64,000 nucleotides of DNA from Prolixibacteraceae bacterium (GCA_019459525.1 JAIBEY010000077.1:53572-117571), one strand, 5' to 3'. Shown: positions 1 to 8,394, counted from the stretch's first letter. Notes: generated by a model from the sequence alone, not told the origin. Numbers and translations are program-made.

Positions 1-754
1 GTTGGCCGGTCAGATGCTGAGTCATAAATTTGTATTCCAGTCCGTAATAGGTCAGTTGTTCGGGAGTTAAGCCGCTATCAAGCAAACGCTGAACTTCGTC
101 GAGCATTCCTTCTTTCAGCCGTTGTTTCAGCCGGCTGGTGATGCGTTTTCGGCGCGATTCCCGGTCGAATTTTACACCCACCACCAAACTCCGGATGTCG
201 GGCATTCCGGTATCAATCTCCGGATGAGTAAGGTAATATTCTTCAATTTCGATTGCACGGATAGCCCGTTTCGAGCTTTCTGTATCGGTTTGATTGTGGA
301 GGTAATTTTTGTAGCTTTTCAAAATCAGTTCCAGTTCCCACAACAATTTGTCGTCAAGTTCAGCTCTGAGCTTTTCGTTTACCGGAACCTGGATCAGCTT
401 GTAGTTTTTTAGGATGGCTTCCAGGTATAAACCGCTGCCGCCACACATTACCGGCAGCTTATCCCGATTGGTAACATCGTCAAAAACCTTCAGAAAGTCT
501 TTTTGGTATTCATATACATTGTACTCATAACCGGCATCAACAATGTCGATGAGGTGATAAGGAACCTGCTTGCCATCAACCACATAATCCGCATAATCTT
601 TGCCGGTTCCGAGATCCATTCCGCGATACACCTGCCGCGAATCGGCCGAAATTACTTCGCCATCGAGTACCGAAGCGATTTTGGCGGCTACACTTGTTTT
701 TCCTGAAGCTGTTGGTCCAAGGAGGGTAATGAGATTATATTTTTGGTCGATCAT
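1..754 (-). CDS. miaA: tRNA dimethylallyltransferase MiaA (3' end cut by window)
   Basis: MiaA transfers a dimethylallyl group to N6 of adenosine-37 in tRNAs that read codons starting with U. The minus strand reads from an ATG at 754 to the window edge without a stop, giving 251 residues. The P-loop GPTASGKT lies at residues 13-20, followed by [17 protein letters not shown], both diagnostic of the family, and the tRNA-binding region follows. Full-length proteins are about 300 residues, so roughly the last 50 are missing because of the window edge, not truncation. It is divergent from smpB with 58 bp between the starts. The identification is firm. Confidence 0.95.
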   Translation of the reverse strand, partial: MIDQKYNLITLLGPTASGKTSVAAKIASVLDGEVISADSRQVYRGMDLGTGKDYADYVVDGKQVPYHLIDIVDAGYEYNVYEYQKDFLKVFDDVTNRDKLPVMCGGSGLYLEAILKNYKLIQVPVNEKLRAELDDKLLWELELILKSYKNYLHNQTDTESSKRAIRAIEIEEYYLTHPEIDTGMPDIRSLVVGVKFDRESRRKRITSRLKQRLKEGMLDEVQRLLDSGLTPEQLTYYGLEYKFMTQHLTGQ

Positions 755-786
755 GTTTTCCGGAGTTTTCATTCTGCAAAATAATG

Positions 787-794
787 TATTTTTG
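787..794 (+). promoter_or_regulatory. Bacteroidota -7 element for smpB
   Basis: TATTTTTG matches the phylum -7 consensus TAnnTTTG and lies 18 bp before the smpB ATG. A T-rich stretch sits where the -33 element is expected but lacks a clear TTG. The position in the short divergent gap with miaA supports it. Confidence 0.45.
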
Positions 795-812
795 CAAGGC
801 AAATACAGCAGT

Positions 813-1271
813 ATGGTACACAAACAACAAAATATAAGCATTAAGAACAAAAAAGCATTCTTCGATTACGAGATCATCGAAAACTTTTACGCTGGCATTC
901 AACTCACCGGAACCGAGATTAAATCGATTCGTGGAGGTAAAGCCGGGTTGGTCGATTCGTATTGTTCGTTTTATGCCAACCAGTTGTATGTGAAAAATAT
1001 GCACATTGCCGAATACGATTTTGGTACCTGCAACAACCACATTGCCAAGCGCGACCGCAAATTACTCCTGAACCGCAAAGAATTGGATAAACTCCAGAAG
1101 AAAACCAAAGAAGGCGGTATTACTATTGTCCCCCTCAAACTTTTCATTAACGACCGCGGACTGGCAAAACTGGAAATCTCTCTGGCCAAAGGGAAAAAGA
1201 CCTACGACAAACGCGAAACCCTGAAACTGAAAGACGATGCCCGCGAGATGGACCGGGCAAGGAAGTTTTAG
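813..1271 (+). CDS. smpB: SsrA-binding protein SmpB
   Basis: SmpB binds tmRNA and brings it to stalled ribosomes for trans-translation. The protein is 152 residues, the family's normal size. It shows the OB-fold core ([20 protein letters not shown] near residues 19-38, then [13 protein letters not shown]) and the basic C-terminal tail [12 protein letters not shown] that folds in the ribosomal A site. The ATG at 813 is chosen because the frame is open further upstream only across the miaA 5' end, and the residues from MVHKQQN onward match the family start. It is divergent from miaA. A repeat array begins about 45 bp after its stop. Confidence 0.97.
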   Translation: MVHKQQNISIKNKKAFFDYEIIENFYAGIQLTGTEIKSIRGGKAGLVDSYCSFYANQLYVKNMHIAEYDFGTCNNHIAKRDRKLLLNRKELDKLQKKTKEGGITIVPLKLFINDRGLAKLEISLAKGKKTYDKRETLKLKDDAREMDRARKF

Positions 1272-1316
1272 AGTGAAGTCAAAATTAGGCTTTTTGAGCC
1301 GCGAAGGTGGATATTT

Positions 1317-1960
1317 AAAAAAGAACCCGAAAAAATAATTTCGAAGGTTGAAAGCCAGACATAATTCGAATGGTGTTGCAAGGGCACGAGATCTCGTGGC
1401 CATACGATGAACTCAGCAAAACTTTCCGTGGAATAAAAGTCGGAAGATAGGAGAGTGGAGCGGCATTTTGAATCCTACAAGTCGAATGTGATCAACTTCG
1501 AAAAGAACCCAAAAAAATAATTTCGAAAGTTGAAATCCCGACTTAATTCGAATGGTGTTGCAAGGCCACGAGATCTCGTGGCTATACGATGAACTTAGCA
1601 AAACTTTCCGTGGAATAAAATCCGGAAGATAGGAGAGTTGTACGGCTCTTTGATTTGTACAAGTCGATGCTTGTCACTTTGTAAAAAACCAAAAATAATT
1701 TCGAAAGTTGCAAGCCCAACTTAATTCGAATAGTGCGGCAAAGCCACGAGATCTCGTGGCCATACAATAAACTCAGCAAAACTTTTCGTGGAATAAAATC
1801 CGGAAGATAAGAGAGTTGTACGGTTCTTTGATTCGTGCAAGTCGATGCTTGTCACTTTCTAAAGAACCAAAAATAATTTCGAAAGTTGAAATCCCGACTT
1901 AATTCGAATGGTGTTGCAAGGCACGAGATCTCGTGGCCATACGATACGATGAACTTATCT
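1317..1960. repeat. Tandem array of about 180-bp units with a central palindrome
   Basis: Four copies of a roughly 180-bp unit begin near 1319, 1501, 1682 and 1861; the last is cut short near 1960. Every copy holds the perfect 14-bp palindrome CACGAGATCTCGTG at 1385-1398, 1567-1580, 1745-1758 and 1922-1935 (spacing 182, 178 and 177), extended to 18 bp in copies 2 and 3. Conserved stretches before it (AATAATTTCGAAAGTTG, TTAATTCGAATGGTGTTGCAA) and after it (AGCAAAACTTTCCGTGGAATAAAA) show true unit duplication. Short minus-strand reading frames recur in each unit but are probably incidental. The rest of the gap from 1272 to 2211 holds three copies of an 11-mer and a terminator and no gene. Confidence 0.85.
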
Positions 1961-2070
1961 TAGCTTTTTCTTTGAATTAAGTATTTATTTTCTGCTTGAT
2001 AATCATTGAATTTGCAATCACATCTTAACTTTTGATCGGTTGCTCCATAATTGTTTCTTCAAACTCCCTT

Positions 2071-2147
2071 TATGCGGCGAAAAACTATTCTATTCACCGC
2101 AACTATGCGGCGAATGCAGCGTTTAATCTTCGCACATATGCGGCGAA
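2071..2147. repeat. Three direct copies of TATGCGGCGAA
   Basis: TATGCGGCGAA occurs at 2071, 2104 and 2137, evenly spaced by 33 bp, just downstream of the aminotransferase gene terminator. It is short, so function is unclear; it may be a degenerate intergenic repeat or a phased protein-binding site. Confidence 0.5.
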
Positions 2148-2151
2148 TAAC

Positions 2152-2186
2152 AAAAAGCCCGGTAGAACTTAATCCACCGGGCTTTT
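2152..2186 (-). terminator. Intrinsic terminator of the aminotransferase gene
   Basis: An 11-bp perfect stem (AAAAGCCCGGT at 2153-2163 with ACCGGGCTTTT at 2176-2186) has a 12-nt loop and lies 26 bp after the stop of the minus-strand aminotransferase gene. T-rich flanks on both strands would allow bidirectional use. Confidence 0.8.
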
Positions 2187-2211
2187 GTATGAAAGTTTAA
2201 AACGATAATTT

Positions 2212-3405
2212 TTACTTTAAAGTGGCCAGCGCGTCTTTGATGCGGGTCAGCGATTTGGTCAGGTCGGCTTCCGAAGCGGCATATGAAATACGGATACATT
2301 CGGGAGCGCCAAAAGCTTCGCCCGAAACCACGCCGGTAAAGGCATTCGACAGGATAAATAAGCCCATATCGTTGGCATTGTTGATGGTTACGGTACCATC
2401 CGATTTTCCGAAGAACGACGAAATATCAGGAAATACATAAAAAGCGCCATCGGGTTTGCTGGTTTTTACACCGGGAATTTCAGCTAACATCGAAAGTACC
2501 AGGTTGCGGCGTTTTTCGAATTGAGTAACCATTGCTTGTACAGTATCAAGCGGCGCGTTTAAAGCAGTTACTGAAGCAATTTGAGAAACAGAACATGGCC
2601 CGGAGGTGTATTGTCCCTGTAATTTGTTGCAGGCTTTGGCCAGCCAAAGTGGGGCAGCAATGTACCCAATGCGGTAACCGGTCATGGCAAATGCTTTCGA
2701 AACGCCATTCACAACTACCACACGGTCTTTAATTTCAGCGAATTGAGCAATGCTTTCGTGTTTAATTCCGTAAACAATGTGTTCGTAAATCTCGTCCGAA
2801 ATGACGATGATGTTCGGGTGTTTGGCAAAAATATCGGCAAAAGCTTTCAGTTCGGCTTTTGTGTAAACGCTACCGGTTGGGTTGCTGGGGCTGCTGAACA
2901 GGAATGCACGGGTTTTTGGAGTAATGGCGGCTTCCAATTGGGCAGGAGTGATTTTGAAATCGCTGTCAACCGTGGTTGGAATAATCACATTTACTCCTTC
3001 GTTCAGTTTTACCAACTCGATGTAAGTCACCCAGTAAGGAGCAGGAATGATCACTTCGTCGCCTTTGTTGATTAAAGCCTGCAACAGGTTGGCAATCGAA
3101 TGTTTGGCGCCATTCGATACAATAATCTGGTTGGTCGTATAATCCAGGTTGTTGTCGCGTTTGAGTTTATCAACAATAGCTTTCAGCAACGAGGCATATC
3201 CGGGAACCGGAGAATAAGTTGAATAGTTATCATCAATGGCTTTTTTGGCAGCTTCTTTGATGAAATCGGGGGTGTTAAAATCTGGTTCACCAACGCCAAG
3301 GCTGATCACGTCGATGCCTTTTTCTTTTAATTCGCGGCTTTTCTGGGCCACAGCAAGGGTTGCCGACTCCGAAAGACACGCTACTCTGTCTGAAACTCTC
3401 TCCAT
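2212..3405 (-). CDS. aspC: Pyridoxal-phosphate aminotransferase, class I (aspartate type)
   Basis: This 397-residue fold-type I aminotransferase most likely interconverts aspartate and oxaloacetate, linking the TCA cycle to amino-acid synthesis. Visible landmarks are SNPTG with Asn175, the cofactor aspartate in VISDEIYEH (Asp204), the Schiff-base lysine in VSKAFAMTGYRIGY (Lys237) and the substrate-carboxylate arginine in PECIRISYA near the C-terminus. The length and the short N-terminus match subgroup I-gamma enzymes found in Bacteroidota and Thermus. It is monocistronic, with its own terminator downstream. Exact substrate choice (aspartate, aromatic or prephenate) cannot be read from the sequence. 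Confidence 0.9.
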   Translation of the reverse strand: MERVSDRVACLSESATLAVAQKSRELKEKGIDVISLGVGEPDFNTPDFIKEAAKKAIDDNYSTYSPVPGYASLLKAIVDKLKRDNNLDYTTNQIIVSNGAKHSIANLLQALINKGDEVIIPAPYWVTYIELVKLNEGVNVIIPTTVDSDFKITPAQLEAAITPKTRAFLFSSPSNPTGSVYTKAELKAFADIFAKHPNIIVISDEIYEHIVYGIKHESIAQFAEIKDRVVVVNGVSKAFAMTGYRIGYIAAPLWLAKACNKLQGQYTSGPCSVSQIASVTALNAPLDTVQAMVTQFEKRRNLVLSMLAEIPGVKTSKPDGAFYVFPDISSFFGKSDGTVTINNANDMGLFILSNAFTGVVSGEAFGAPECIRISYAASEADLTKSLTRIKDALATLK

Positions 3406-3517
3406 AACTGATATTTAGATGTGTTTTAATGTTCAACTATTTTCGTGTGCAAGATAAGTAAAAAACTTATTGACTGTATATTCTTGTTTCAATTTGAAAA
3501 TAAAAAGCCTAAAAAAA

Positions 3518-4300
3518 TTACGATTTGTTATCAGATATAACTAACCTGACAAAATTACTTACTTTTTCCTGAAGATTCAGATATTCCGAATAATCTGAAA
3601 CGGTAACCAATTCAGAGTTTTTCAGGAGTGAGTGGATTTGTTGGGCCATTTCGAACGGATGGTTTTCGTCGCTCAGTTGGGCTACGATTAACGTTGGCAC
3701 CTTAATTTTAGCAATGAGCTGGCGGTCGGGCAGGTCGGAAGCTGCGCCGCCCCGATAAATCTGAGAATAATAACGCGGATCGAACGACAATCGGTGTTGC
3801 AGTAATTGCTGGCGGGTTCCGGGATGCTGCTGCTCAAAATACTCAGGTGGATCCTGATTTTGCCCAATCAATCTTTTCAGGAATTCAGGAATCGTATCCC
3901 GATCGGCCTTGGCTGCAATTTTGTTGTAGATGGTTTTTATGTCGCCACGCATTTCCCAGGCTGGGGGAGGAGTGACCAGGATTAATGCTTTTACCCGCTC
4001 CGGAAACTGCACTGCCGCATGAATAGCAGTTCCCGAACCCATCGAGCAGCCCGCCAATATCATCGAATCGTAGTTTTGCGAATCAGCTACACTGAGCAAC
4101 TCCCTGGTTGTGGCATCCCAACTGTAATTGCCGGTAGCCGATTTGTTGCAGTTATCGTACCTTACTACTGAAACCAATTTAGCCAACCGATTAAAATTGA
4201 TCAGCGAATAAAGCGAATCCGATTCAACCGAGTTCAGCATTCCGTGCATCCAAACGAATGGCTGGCCGGTGCCGGTTATATATAAGGATGGTAATTTCAA
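3518..4300 (-). CDS. Alpha/beta hydrolase
   Basis: A 260-residue alpha/beta-hydrolase-fold protein without a signal peptide, so probably cytoplasmic. The oxyanion-hole motif VWMHGM is near residue 17-22, and the nucleophile elbow GCSMGSG places the catalytic serine at residue 86. A likely acid lies near SDENHPFEM, but I see no confident catalytic histidine in the short C-terminus (SDYSEYLNLQEKV), which is odd and may mean altered catalysis. The frame starts with TTG; no in-frame ATG lies between that codon and the first conserved strand. Substrate unknown. It lies between the aminotransferase gene and a GroES-like gene on the same strand. Confidence 0.75.
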   Translation of the reverse strand: MKLPSLYITGTGQPFVWMHGMLNSVESDSLYSLINFNRLAKLVSVVRYDNCNKSATGNYSWDATTRELLSVADSQNYDSMILAGCSMGSGTAIHAAVQFPERVKALILVTPPPAWEMRGDIKTIYNKIAAKADRDTIPEFLKRLIGQNQDPPEYFEQQHPGTRQQLLQHRLSFDPRYYSQIYRGGAASDLPDRQLIAKIKVPTLIVAQLSDENHPFEMAQQIHSLLKNSELVTVSDYSEYLNLQEKVSNFVRLVISDNKS

Positions 4301-4414
4301 TGGGGAAGTTTTATGTTGTTGTTATTGTTGTCATTGTTATCGGGTTGTGGGGCTTGAACTATTTTTTAACAACGACAACCTGATACCAATGATAACTTTT
4401 TTTCAACCTGCTTT

Positions 4415-4798
4415 TTACTCAAACAATCCTTCGTCTCTAATCAGCATCAAAATGGAAGAGTGAGGCAGAATAATAAACTTCTCCTTGTTGAATTCTATTT
4501 CCCAGCCACTTTTGTTGAGGTAAACAGCCAAATCGCCTACTTTAGCCTGAAGCGGAACGTATTGCACGGCATCTTTTTTCTCTTTCCAGGGTTCGTCAGC
4601 ATCCGTCATGGCCGGAATAGGGTAGCCCGGGCCCACATTAACTACATAACCGCTGTGTGTTTTCTCGTTTTCCTGAACGGTTGGTGGCAGGTACAATCCA
4701 GAAGCAGTTTTCCCTTGCTGGTTTTTTGGACGTATCAAAACCCGGTCGCCTACCATAATGAATTTTTCCAGGTCTTGTTGTTCTATAATTAGTGACAT
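4415..4798 (-). CDS. GroES-like co-chaperonin family protein
   Basis: A 127-residue protein of the Cpn10/GroES family. The signature PTVQENEKTHSGYVVNVGPG and the region VGDRVLIRPKNQQGKTASGLYLP correspond to the core barrel and mobile loop, and VGDLAVYLNKSGWEIEFNKEKFIIL to the C-terminal strand. It is longer than a classical GroES (about 95 residues) because of an insert around PAMTDADEPWKEKKDAVQYVP. No groEL is adjacent. This pattern fits the second, stand-alone GroES-like protein seen in many Bacteroidota, not the main co-chaperonin. The ATG at 4798 is preferred over a start 25 codons upstream because the upstream residues lack family similarity. Confidence 0.8.
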   Translation of the reverse strand: MSLIIEQQDLEKFIMVGDRVLIRPKNQQGKTASGLYLPPTVQENEKTHSGYVVNVGPGYPIPAMTDADEPWKEKKDAVQYVPLQAKVGDLAVYLNKSGWEIEFNKEKFIILPHSSILMLIRDEGLFE

Positions 4799-5055
4799 TC
4801 GGTTTTGTTTTCGTTTCAGTAACAAAGATAAAACATTCGGATGGAATGATTCATCTTTCACAGAAATGACCATTTTTTATCTTTCCCTGAATTTTTTTAT
4901 TCCATTTAAAAATGATTTTTCACTCGTTTTTTTGCTTAAAAGGCTAAACGATATTCCCTAAATTAAAAAATAATTTGATTTTTATTAAAAATATTTGCTT
5001 TTCATATGTCTGGAAATTAATTAGTTGTGAATAATTTGAAAAATATTTTAAAAAT

Positions 5056-5086
5056 AAATGGTACTATGTGTTGCATGATACCATTT
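5056..5086 (+). promoter_or_regulatory. Candidate PadR operator (13-bp inverted repeat)
   Basis: The arms AAATGGTACTATG (5056-5068) and CATGATACCATTT (5074-5086) are inverted repeats matching at 11 of 13 positions around a 5-nt centre. The repeat covers the -33 element of the promoter that drives the downstream operon, which itself encodes a PadR-family repressor. ATG/CAT half-sites are typical of PadR operators. Autorepression is inferred. Confidence 0.6.
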
Positions 5087-5102
5087 AAAAGATATATATT
5101 TG
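5071..5102 (+). promoter_or_regulatory. Promoter of the W-M repeat/PadR/PspC operon
   Basis: A -33 TTG at 5071-5073 and a -7 TATATTTG at 5095-5102 are separated by 21 bp, matching the Bacteroidota consensus. Transcription would start near 5108, giving a leader of about 140 nt. Confidence 0.7.
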
Positions 5103-5248
5103 CAGTACAAATAACAATGTAACGAAAGGTAGAATTTTAAAAAAAGAACTATACAAGTTGTAACGAAATCGAAAATAAAGCGTCATACGATTAGAAAACA
5201 AAAACGCAGAAACAGAAAAAACAAATAAACAAATAGGAGAACAGAATC

Positions 5249-5893
5249 ATGAAAACAACAAACAATGCTCAGAAAACAGAAAACGGTCAGGTTAAAACAA
5301 TGGTATTACGTGGTGTGGCAGTAATCTTTAGTTTAGTACTAATCAGTTGGACGGTGAGCGCCCAGGATTTCTGGAAAGAACTTTTGACGAACAACACTTA
5401 TGGTAAAATGGCCATATTAATGATTGAACAAACAAATGAAACAAAAAATGCTGATGCAGCTATCGATGCTATTCATGCTGAACTGGCCATTCAAGCCAAT
5501 CATTCAACTGAAGCTTTGGTGCTGGTGAATGAAACCGAAAGCAACCTGGAAATTGAAGCCTGGATGACCGATGAAACATACTTCGCCAGCCGTACAAGCG
5601 CCAATGCTATTGAGGCAGAAGATGCCCTGGAAATTGAAAGCTGGATGACAAACGATGCTTATTTCAGCAACAACACAGCCTCTTCGGTTGATACCGAACC
5701 TGCTTTGGACATTGAAAACTGGATGGTACAGGACACTTTCTTTAACTCAGACAAAGTGCTTGCAGACCGGGAGTTTGAAATGGAAATTGAAGCCTGGATG
5801 ATGAACGACACCTACTTCGAAAGCCTGACAAGCCCCGAAGAATCACTGGAGTTGGAAGCCTGGATGACCGATACCAATATCTGGGGATTTTAA
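5249..5893 (+). CDS. Secreted protein with five W-M repeats, function unknown
   Basis: A 214-residue protein that I cannot assign to a named function. A hydrophobic segment at about residues 19-36 ending in TVSAQD looks like a signal peptide. The C-terminal half holds five copies of a motif near [LM][ED][IL]E-x-W-M-x-[DN]-x-x-[YF]-F, at residues 100, 127, 153, 178 and 200 (for example LEIEAWMTDETYF, LDIENWMVQDTFF), spaced 22-27 residues apart by acidic, low-complexity linkers. The last copy ends the protein at WGF. It is first in an operon with padR and two pspC genes, so a role at the envelope, perhaps as partner or sensor for the PspC proteins, is inferred. The spacing suggests short amphipathic elements that bind a partner repeatedly. 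Confidence 0.65.
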   Translation: MKTTNNAQKTENGQVKTMVLRGVAVIFSLVLISWTVSAQDFWKELLTNNTYGKMAILMIEQTNETKNADAAIDAIHAELAIQANHSTEALVLVNETESNLEIEAWMTDETYFASRTSANAIEAEDALEIESWMTNDAYFSNNTASSVDTEPALDIENWMVQDTFFNSDKVLADREFEMEIEAWMMNDTYFESLTSPEESLELEAWMTDTNIWGF

Positions 5894-5966
5894 TCTTCCC
5901 GATCCTGATCGCTTCAAGATCAACGAAAAAAACAGGCAACTAATCAATAAAAAGGGAGGCAAAGTA

Positions 5967-6296
5967 ATGAAAACAGAAAACACCAAAGCACAAATGCGTA
6001 AAGGGGTACTCGAATATTGCATCTTGCTGGTACTCGAAAATAAACCTCAGTACGTGAGCGACATCATTGAAAACCTGGAAGAATCGCAGATGATTGTGGT
6101 TGAAGGAACGCTTTACCCCATGCTGACCCGGCTTAAAAATGAAGGTTATCTGGGTTACCGCTGGGAAGAATCGGTTCAGGGGCCGCCGCGCAAGTACTAC
6201 GAACTAACCGAAACAGGCCGGCTTTTTCTGAACGAACTCGGAGCGGCCTGGAACGAACTGGTTGATACCATTTTTAGGATCAACAAAAACAAATAG
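5967..6296 (+). CDS. PadR-family transcriptional regulator
   Basis: A 109-residue winged-helix regulator of the PadR family. The N-terminal MRKGVLEYCILLVLENKPQY, the recognition region VVEGTLYPMLTRLKNEGYL and the wing GPPRKYYELTETGRLFL match the family closely. It lacks a C-terminal dimerisation extension, as in the short PadR subgroup. The gene sits between the W-M repeat gene and the large pspC gene on the same strand (73 and 78 bp gaps). In Bacteroidota such short PadR proteins commonly sit next to PspC-domain genes. It probably represses its own operon through the inverted repeat at 5056-5086. The inducing signal is unknown. Confidence 0.92.
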   Translation: MKTENTKAQMRKGVLEYCILLVLENKPQYVSDIIENLEESQMIVVEGTLYPMLTRLKNEGYLGYRWEESVQGPPRKYYELTETGRLFLNELGAAWNELVDTIFRINKNK

Positions 6297-6374
6297 TACG
6301 AAAACAAAGGCGGATAGAACCTACCAGATCGGTTTAACAATCAGACAACAGAAACAATTTTAACAACAGAAATC

Positions 6375-7955
6375 ATGAAAAAGACATTCACCATAAACAT
6401 TAGCGGCAGTGTTTTTCACATCGAAGAAGACGCTTTTGAAAAACTACAGGCTTATTTACTGAAATTGAATCAGTATTTCGGAAATCAGGTTGGTGGTCAG
6501 GAAATTTTGCAGGACATCGAATCGCGCATTGCAGAGCTGCTTCAGGAAAAACTGGATGCGGGGCAGGAAGCAGTAACCAACGAATGGGTGGACGAGGTGA
6601 TGCACCGCATGGGCAACCCTGAAGATTTTATGGATCAGGAAGAAGCAGCAGCAAAACCAACTGCCGCTACCGAAGCAAAAGGCGAAAAAGTAAATAAACG
6701 CTTATACCGCGATGGCGAAAACCGGGTTTTAGGCGGCGTTTGTTCTGGTTTAAGCGCTTACTTTAATTTCGATCCGGTATTTCTACGGATTCTTTTTGTA
6801 CTGCTGGTTTTTGTAGGTGTTGGCATTTCTATTTTTGTTTACCTGATTTTGTGGGTGGTGGTTCCGAAAGCACGGACGACTACCCAACGCCTGGAAATGA
6901 AAGGTGAGGAAGCCACGATATCGAATATTCAAAAAACCATTCAGGAAGAAGTTAAGGACGTTAAGAACAGCTTCTCAAAAATGAATAATTCGGATACTTT
7001 TCAAAAAGGTAAAGAGGTTGCCGGTAAAGCCGGGCATGCTTCGGCCCAGGTATTGAAAGGTCTCGGGAAAGCTATCGCCGTAGTATTTGGTGGATTATTG
7101 ATTTTGACCGGTTTTTTCGGACTTATCACTTTTTTAATCTCATTAGCAGTTGGTAATTCTATTATTCACGGCAGTTCTGTAGGTATTTCTCCCGAAGTTG
7201 ATTTATCGGGCTTATTAGGATTTGTGGTGAGCCCCGGATTGGTTAGTGTTTCCATTTTACTGTTGGTTCTGCTCGTCGGAATCCCGCTGTTGGCCATTCT
7301 TTTTATCGGTACCAAATTGGTTTTCAGGTATAAAACAAACAATAAACTAATCGGGTTGGGAGCCTTTGGAATCTGGCTGGTTGCATTGGTCGCACTGGTT
7401 GCTTTAACTGCCGGTCAGGTCAGCAATTTTAGTCAGAAAAGTTCGGTTTCAGCAGGCAAATCACTTCATTGTCCGACATGCCAAACCTTGTATCTCGAAC
7501 TGGGAAATGCTCCGGGAATGATGGTTGCTGAGCAGAATGTTCATTTTGAAGATCTCATTTTAACTACAATAGATAACGAAAAAGTGCTTGCCGGAAACCC
7601 ACGCCTGCAAATGGAGGCTACTGATGCTACCGACTTTTCGGTCATCATTAAACGGATGGCACGAGGTAAGAATTTAACCGAAGTTCAGCGTAACCTTGAA
7701 AATATTCAATACGATGTTGTTAGCAGCGACTCAACGCTTACGATTAACCCATATTTTTTCCTCGGCAACCAGTCAAAATGGCGCAATCAGGATGTCCAAA
7801 TTACTGTAAAAGTGCCTAAAGGAAAAATGGTTCATATGGGCGAGAACCTCGATCAACTGCGTTTCGATTTCGATAATATCAACAATATCTGGGATCAGGA
7901 AATGACTGGAAAAACATGGGTAATGACTCCGGAAGGACTTTCATTGAAAGAATAA
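6375..7955 (+). CDS. PspC-domain membrane protein, large form
   Basis: A 526-residue membrane protein. Residues 1-90 form the cytoplasmic N-terminal module common in Bacteroidota PspC proteins (MKKTFTINISGSVFHIEEDA, then DIESRIAELLQEKL). A PspC domain follows at about 109-168 (RVLGGVCSGLSAYFNFDP, then a transmembrane helix ending LWVVVPKA). Three more hydrophobic segments lie near 233-265, 275-310 and 325-350. The C-terminal about 170 residues are probably extracytoplasmic, begin with a CPTC pair and contain strand-rich sequence. PspC proteins respond to membrane stress in other bacteria; here the gene follows padR and precedes a small pspC gene. The exact role is inferred from family only. 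Confidence 0.88.
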   Translation: MKKTFTINISGSVFHIEEDAFEKLQAYLLKLNQYFGNQVGGQEILQDIESRIAELLQEKLDAGQEAVTNEWVDEVMHRMGNPEDFMDQEEAAAKPTAATEAKGEKVNKRLYRDGENRVLGGVCSGLSAYFNFDPVFLRILFVLLVFVGVGISIFVYLILWVVVPKARTTTQRLEMKGEEATISNIQKTIQEEVKDVKNSFSKMNNSDTFQKGKEVAGKAGHASAQVLKGLGKAIAVVFGGLLILTGFFGLITFLISLAVGNSIIHGSSVGISPEVDLSGLLGFVVSPGLVSVSILLLVLLVGIPLLAILFIGTKLVFRYKTNNKLIGLGAFGIWLVALVALVALTAGQVSNFSQKSSVSAGKSLHCPTCQTLYLELGNAPGMMVAEQNVHFEDLILTTIDNEKVLAGNPRLQMEATDATDFSVIIKRMARGKNLTEVQRNLENIQYDVVSSDSTLTINPYFFLGNQSKWRNQDVQITVKVPKGKMVHMGENLDQLRFDFDNINNIWDQEMTGKTWVMTPEGLSLKE

Positions 7956-8069
7956 ATGGTTCGGGTTACAGATTTTTAATCAGCAACCTGAAACCTGCAA
8001 CAAACCAGTATAAGAACAACAGAAACAATAGAAAACAAACAATTACAGAAACAATTAAAACTTAAAGTC

Positions 8070-8270
8070 ATGAAACGCTTAACTCGCTCAAACGAAAAAT
8101 TGGTAGCTGGTGTAATCAGCGGAATCTCCAATTATGTGAACCCCGAACTCGACCCCGTATTTTTCAGGCTGGCATTTGCCTGGATCACTTTTTTCAATCC
8201 GGCATTAATCCTGGTTTATTTAGGAATGGCAATCATTTTGCCTGTTGAAGAAGTCAGTTATTCAAAGTAA
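8070..8270 (+). CDS. Small PspC-domain protein
   Basis: A 66-residue protein that is a single PspC domain: KLVAGVISGISNYVNPELDP followed by one long hydrophobic helix ending MAIILPVEE. It resembles the PspC part of the protein encoded just upstream and is the last gene of the operon, 114 bp after it. It probably sits in the inner membrane and may pair with the larger PspC protein. A stem-loop follows the stop by about 55 bp. Confidence 0.85.
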   Translation: MKRLTRSNEKLVAGVISGISNYVNPELDPVFFRLAFAWITFFNPALILVYLGMAIILPVEEVSYSK

Positions 8271-8325
8271 TCCTTTTGTATATAAGTGGTTACCCTAAAA
8301 TTTAGGTGACAAATTGTAAGCTCGG

Positions 8326-8353
8326 AGGCACAAAAAGAACTTTGTGCCTTCTT
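8326..8353 (+). terminator. Stem-loop terminator of the PspC operon
   Basis: AGGCACAAA (8326-8334) pairs with TTTGTGCCT (8341-8349) around a 6-nt loop and is followed by a short T-rich run. It lies between the convergent PspC operon and the peptidase gene and could serve both. Confidence 0.65.
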
Positions 8354-8394
8354 ATTTAATTATCATTTTTATCATCCTCTTTTTCCGGAAACTT

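Larger units (their letters stand above)
4799..5248. other. Intergenic region with divergent promoters
   Basis: A 450-bp, very AT-rich gap between the minus-strand GroES-like gene and the plus-strand W-M repeat protein. No gene is visible. It contains a well-formed Bacteroidota promoter overlapped by an inverted repeat at 5056-5102, and an A-rich leader of about 140 nt with few G or C from 5108 to the start codon. The sequence AGGAGAA at 5236-5242 is an unusually good ribosome-binding-site-like stretch for this phylum. Confidence 0.6.

Noticed and set aside
600..812. Upstream extension of smpB to 600
   Set aside because: The extension overlaps the miaA 5' end on the other strand and adds 71 residues absent from the SmpB family.
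1413..1779. Two short minus-strand frames with similar products in the repeat array
   Set aside because: They are similar only because the DNA units are duplicated; the frames differ in ends and lack start signals.
1317..1960. Possible CRISPR array
   Set aside because: Units are about 180 bp with homologous sequence throughout; there are no short repeats with unique spacers and no cas gene.
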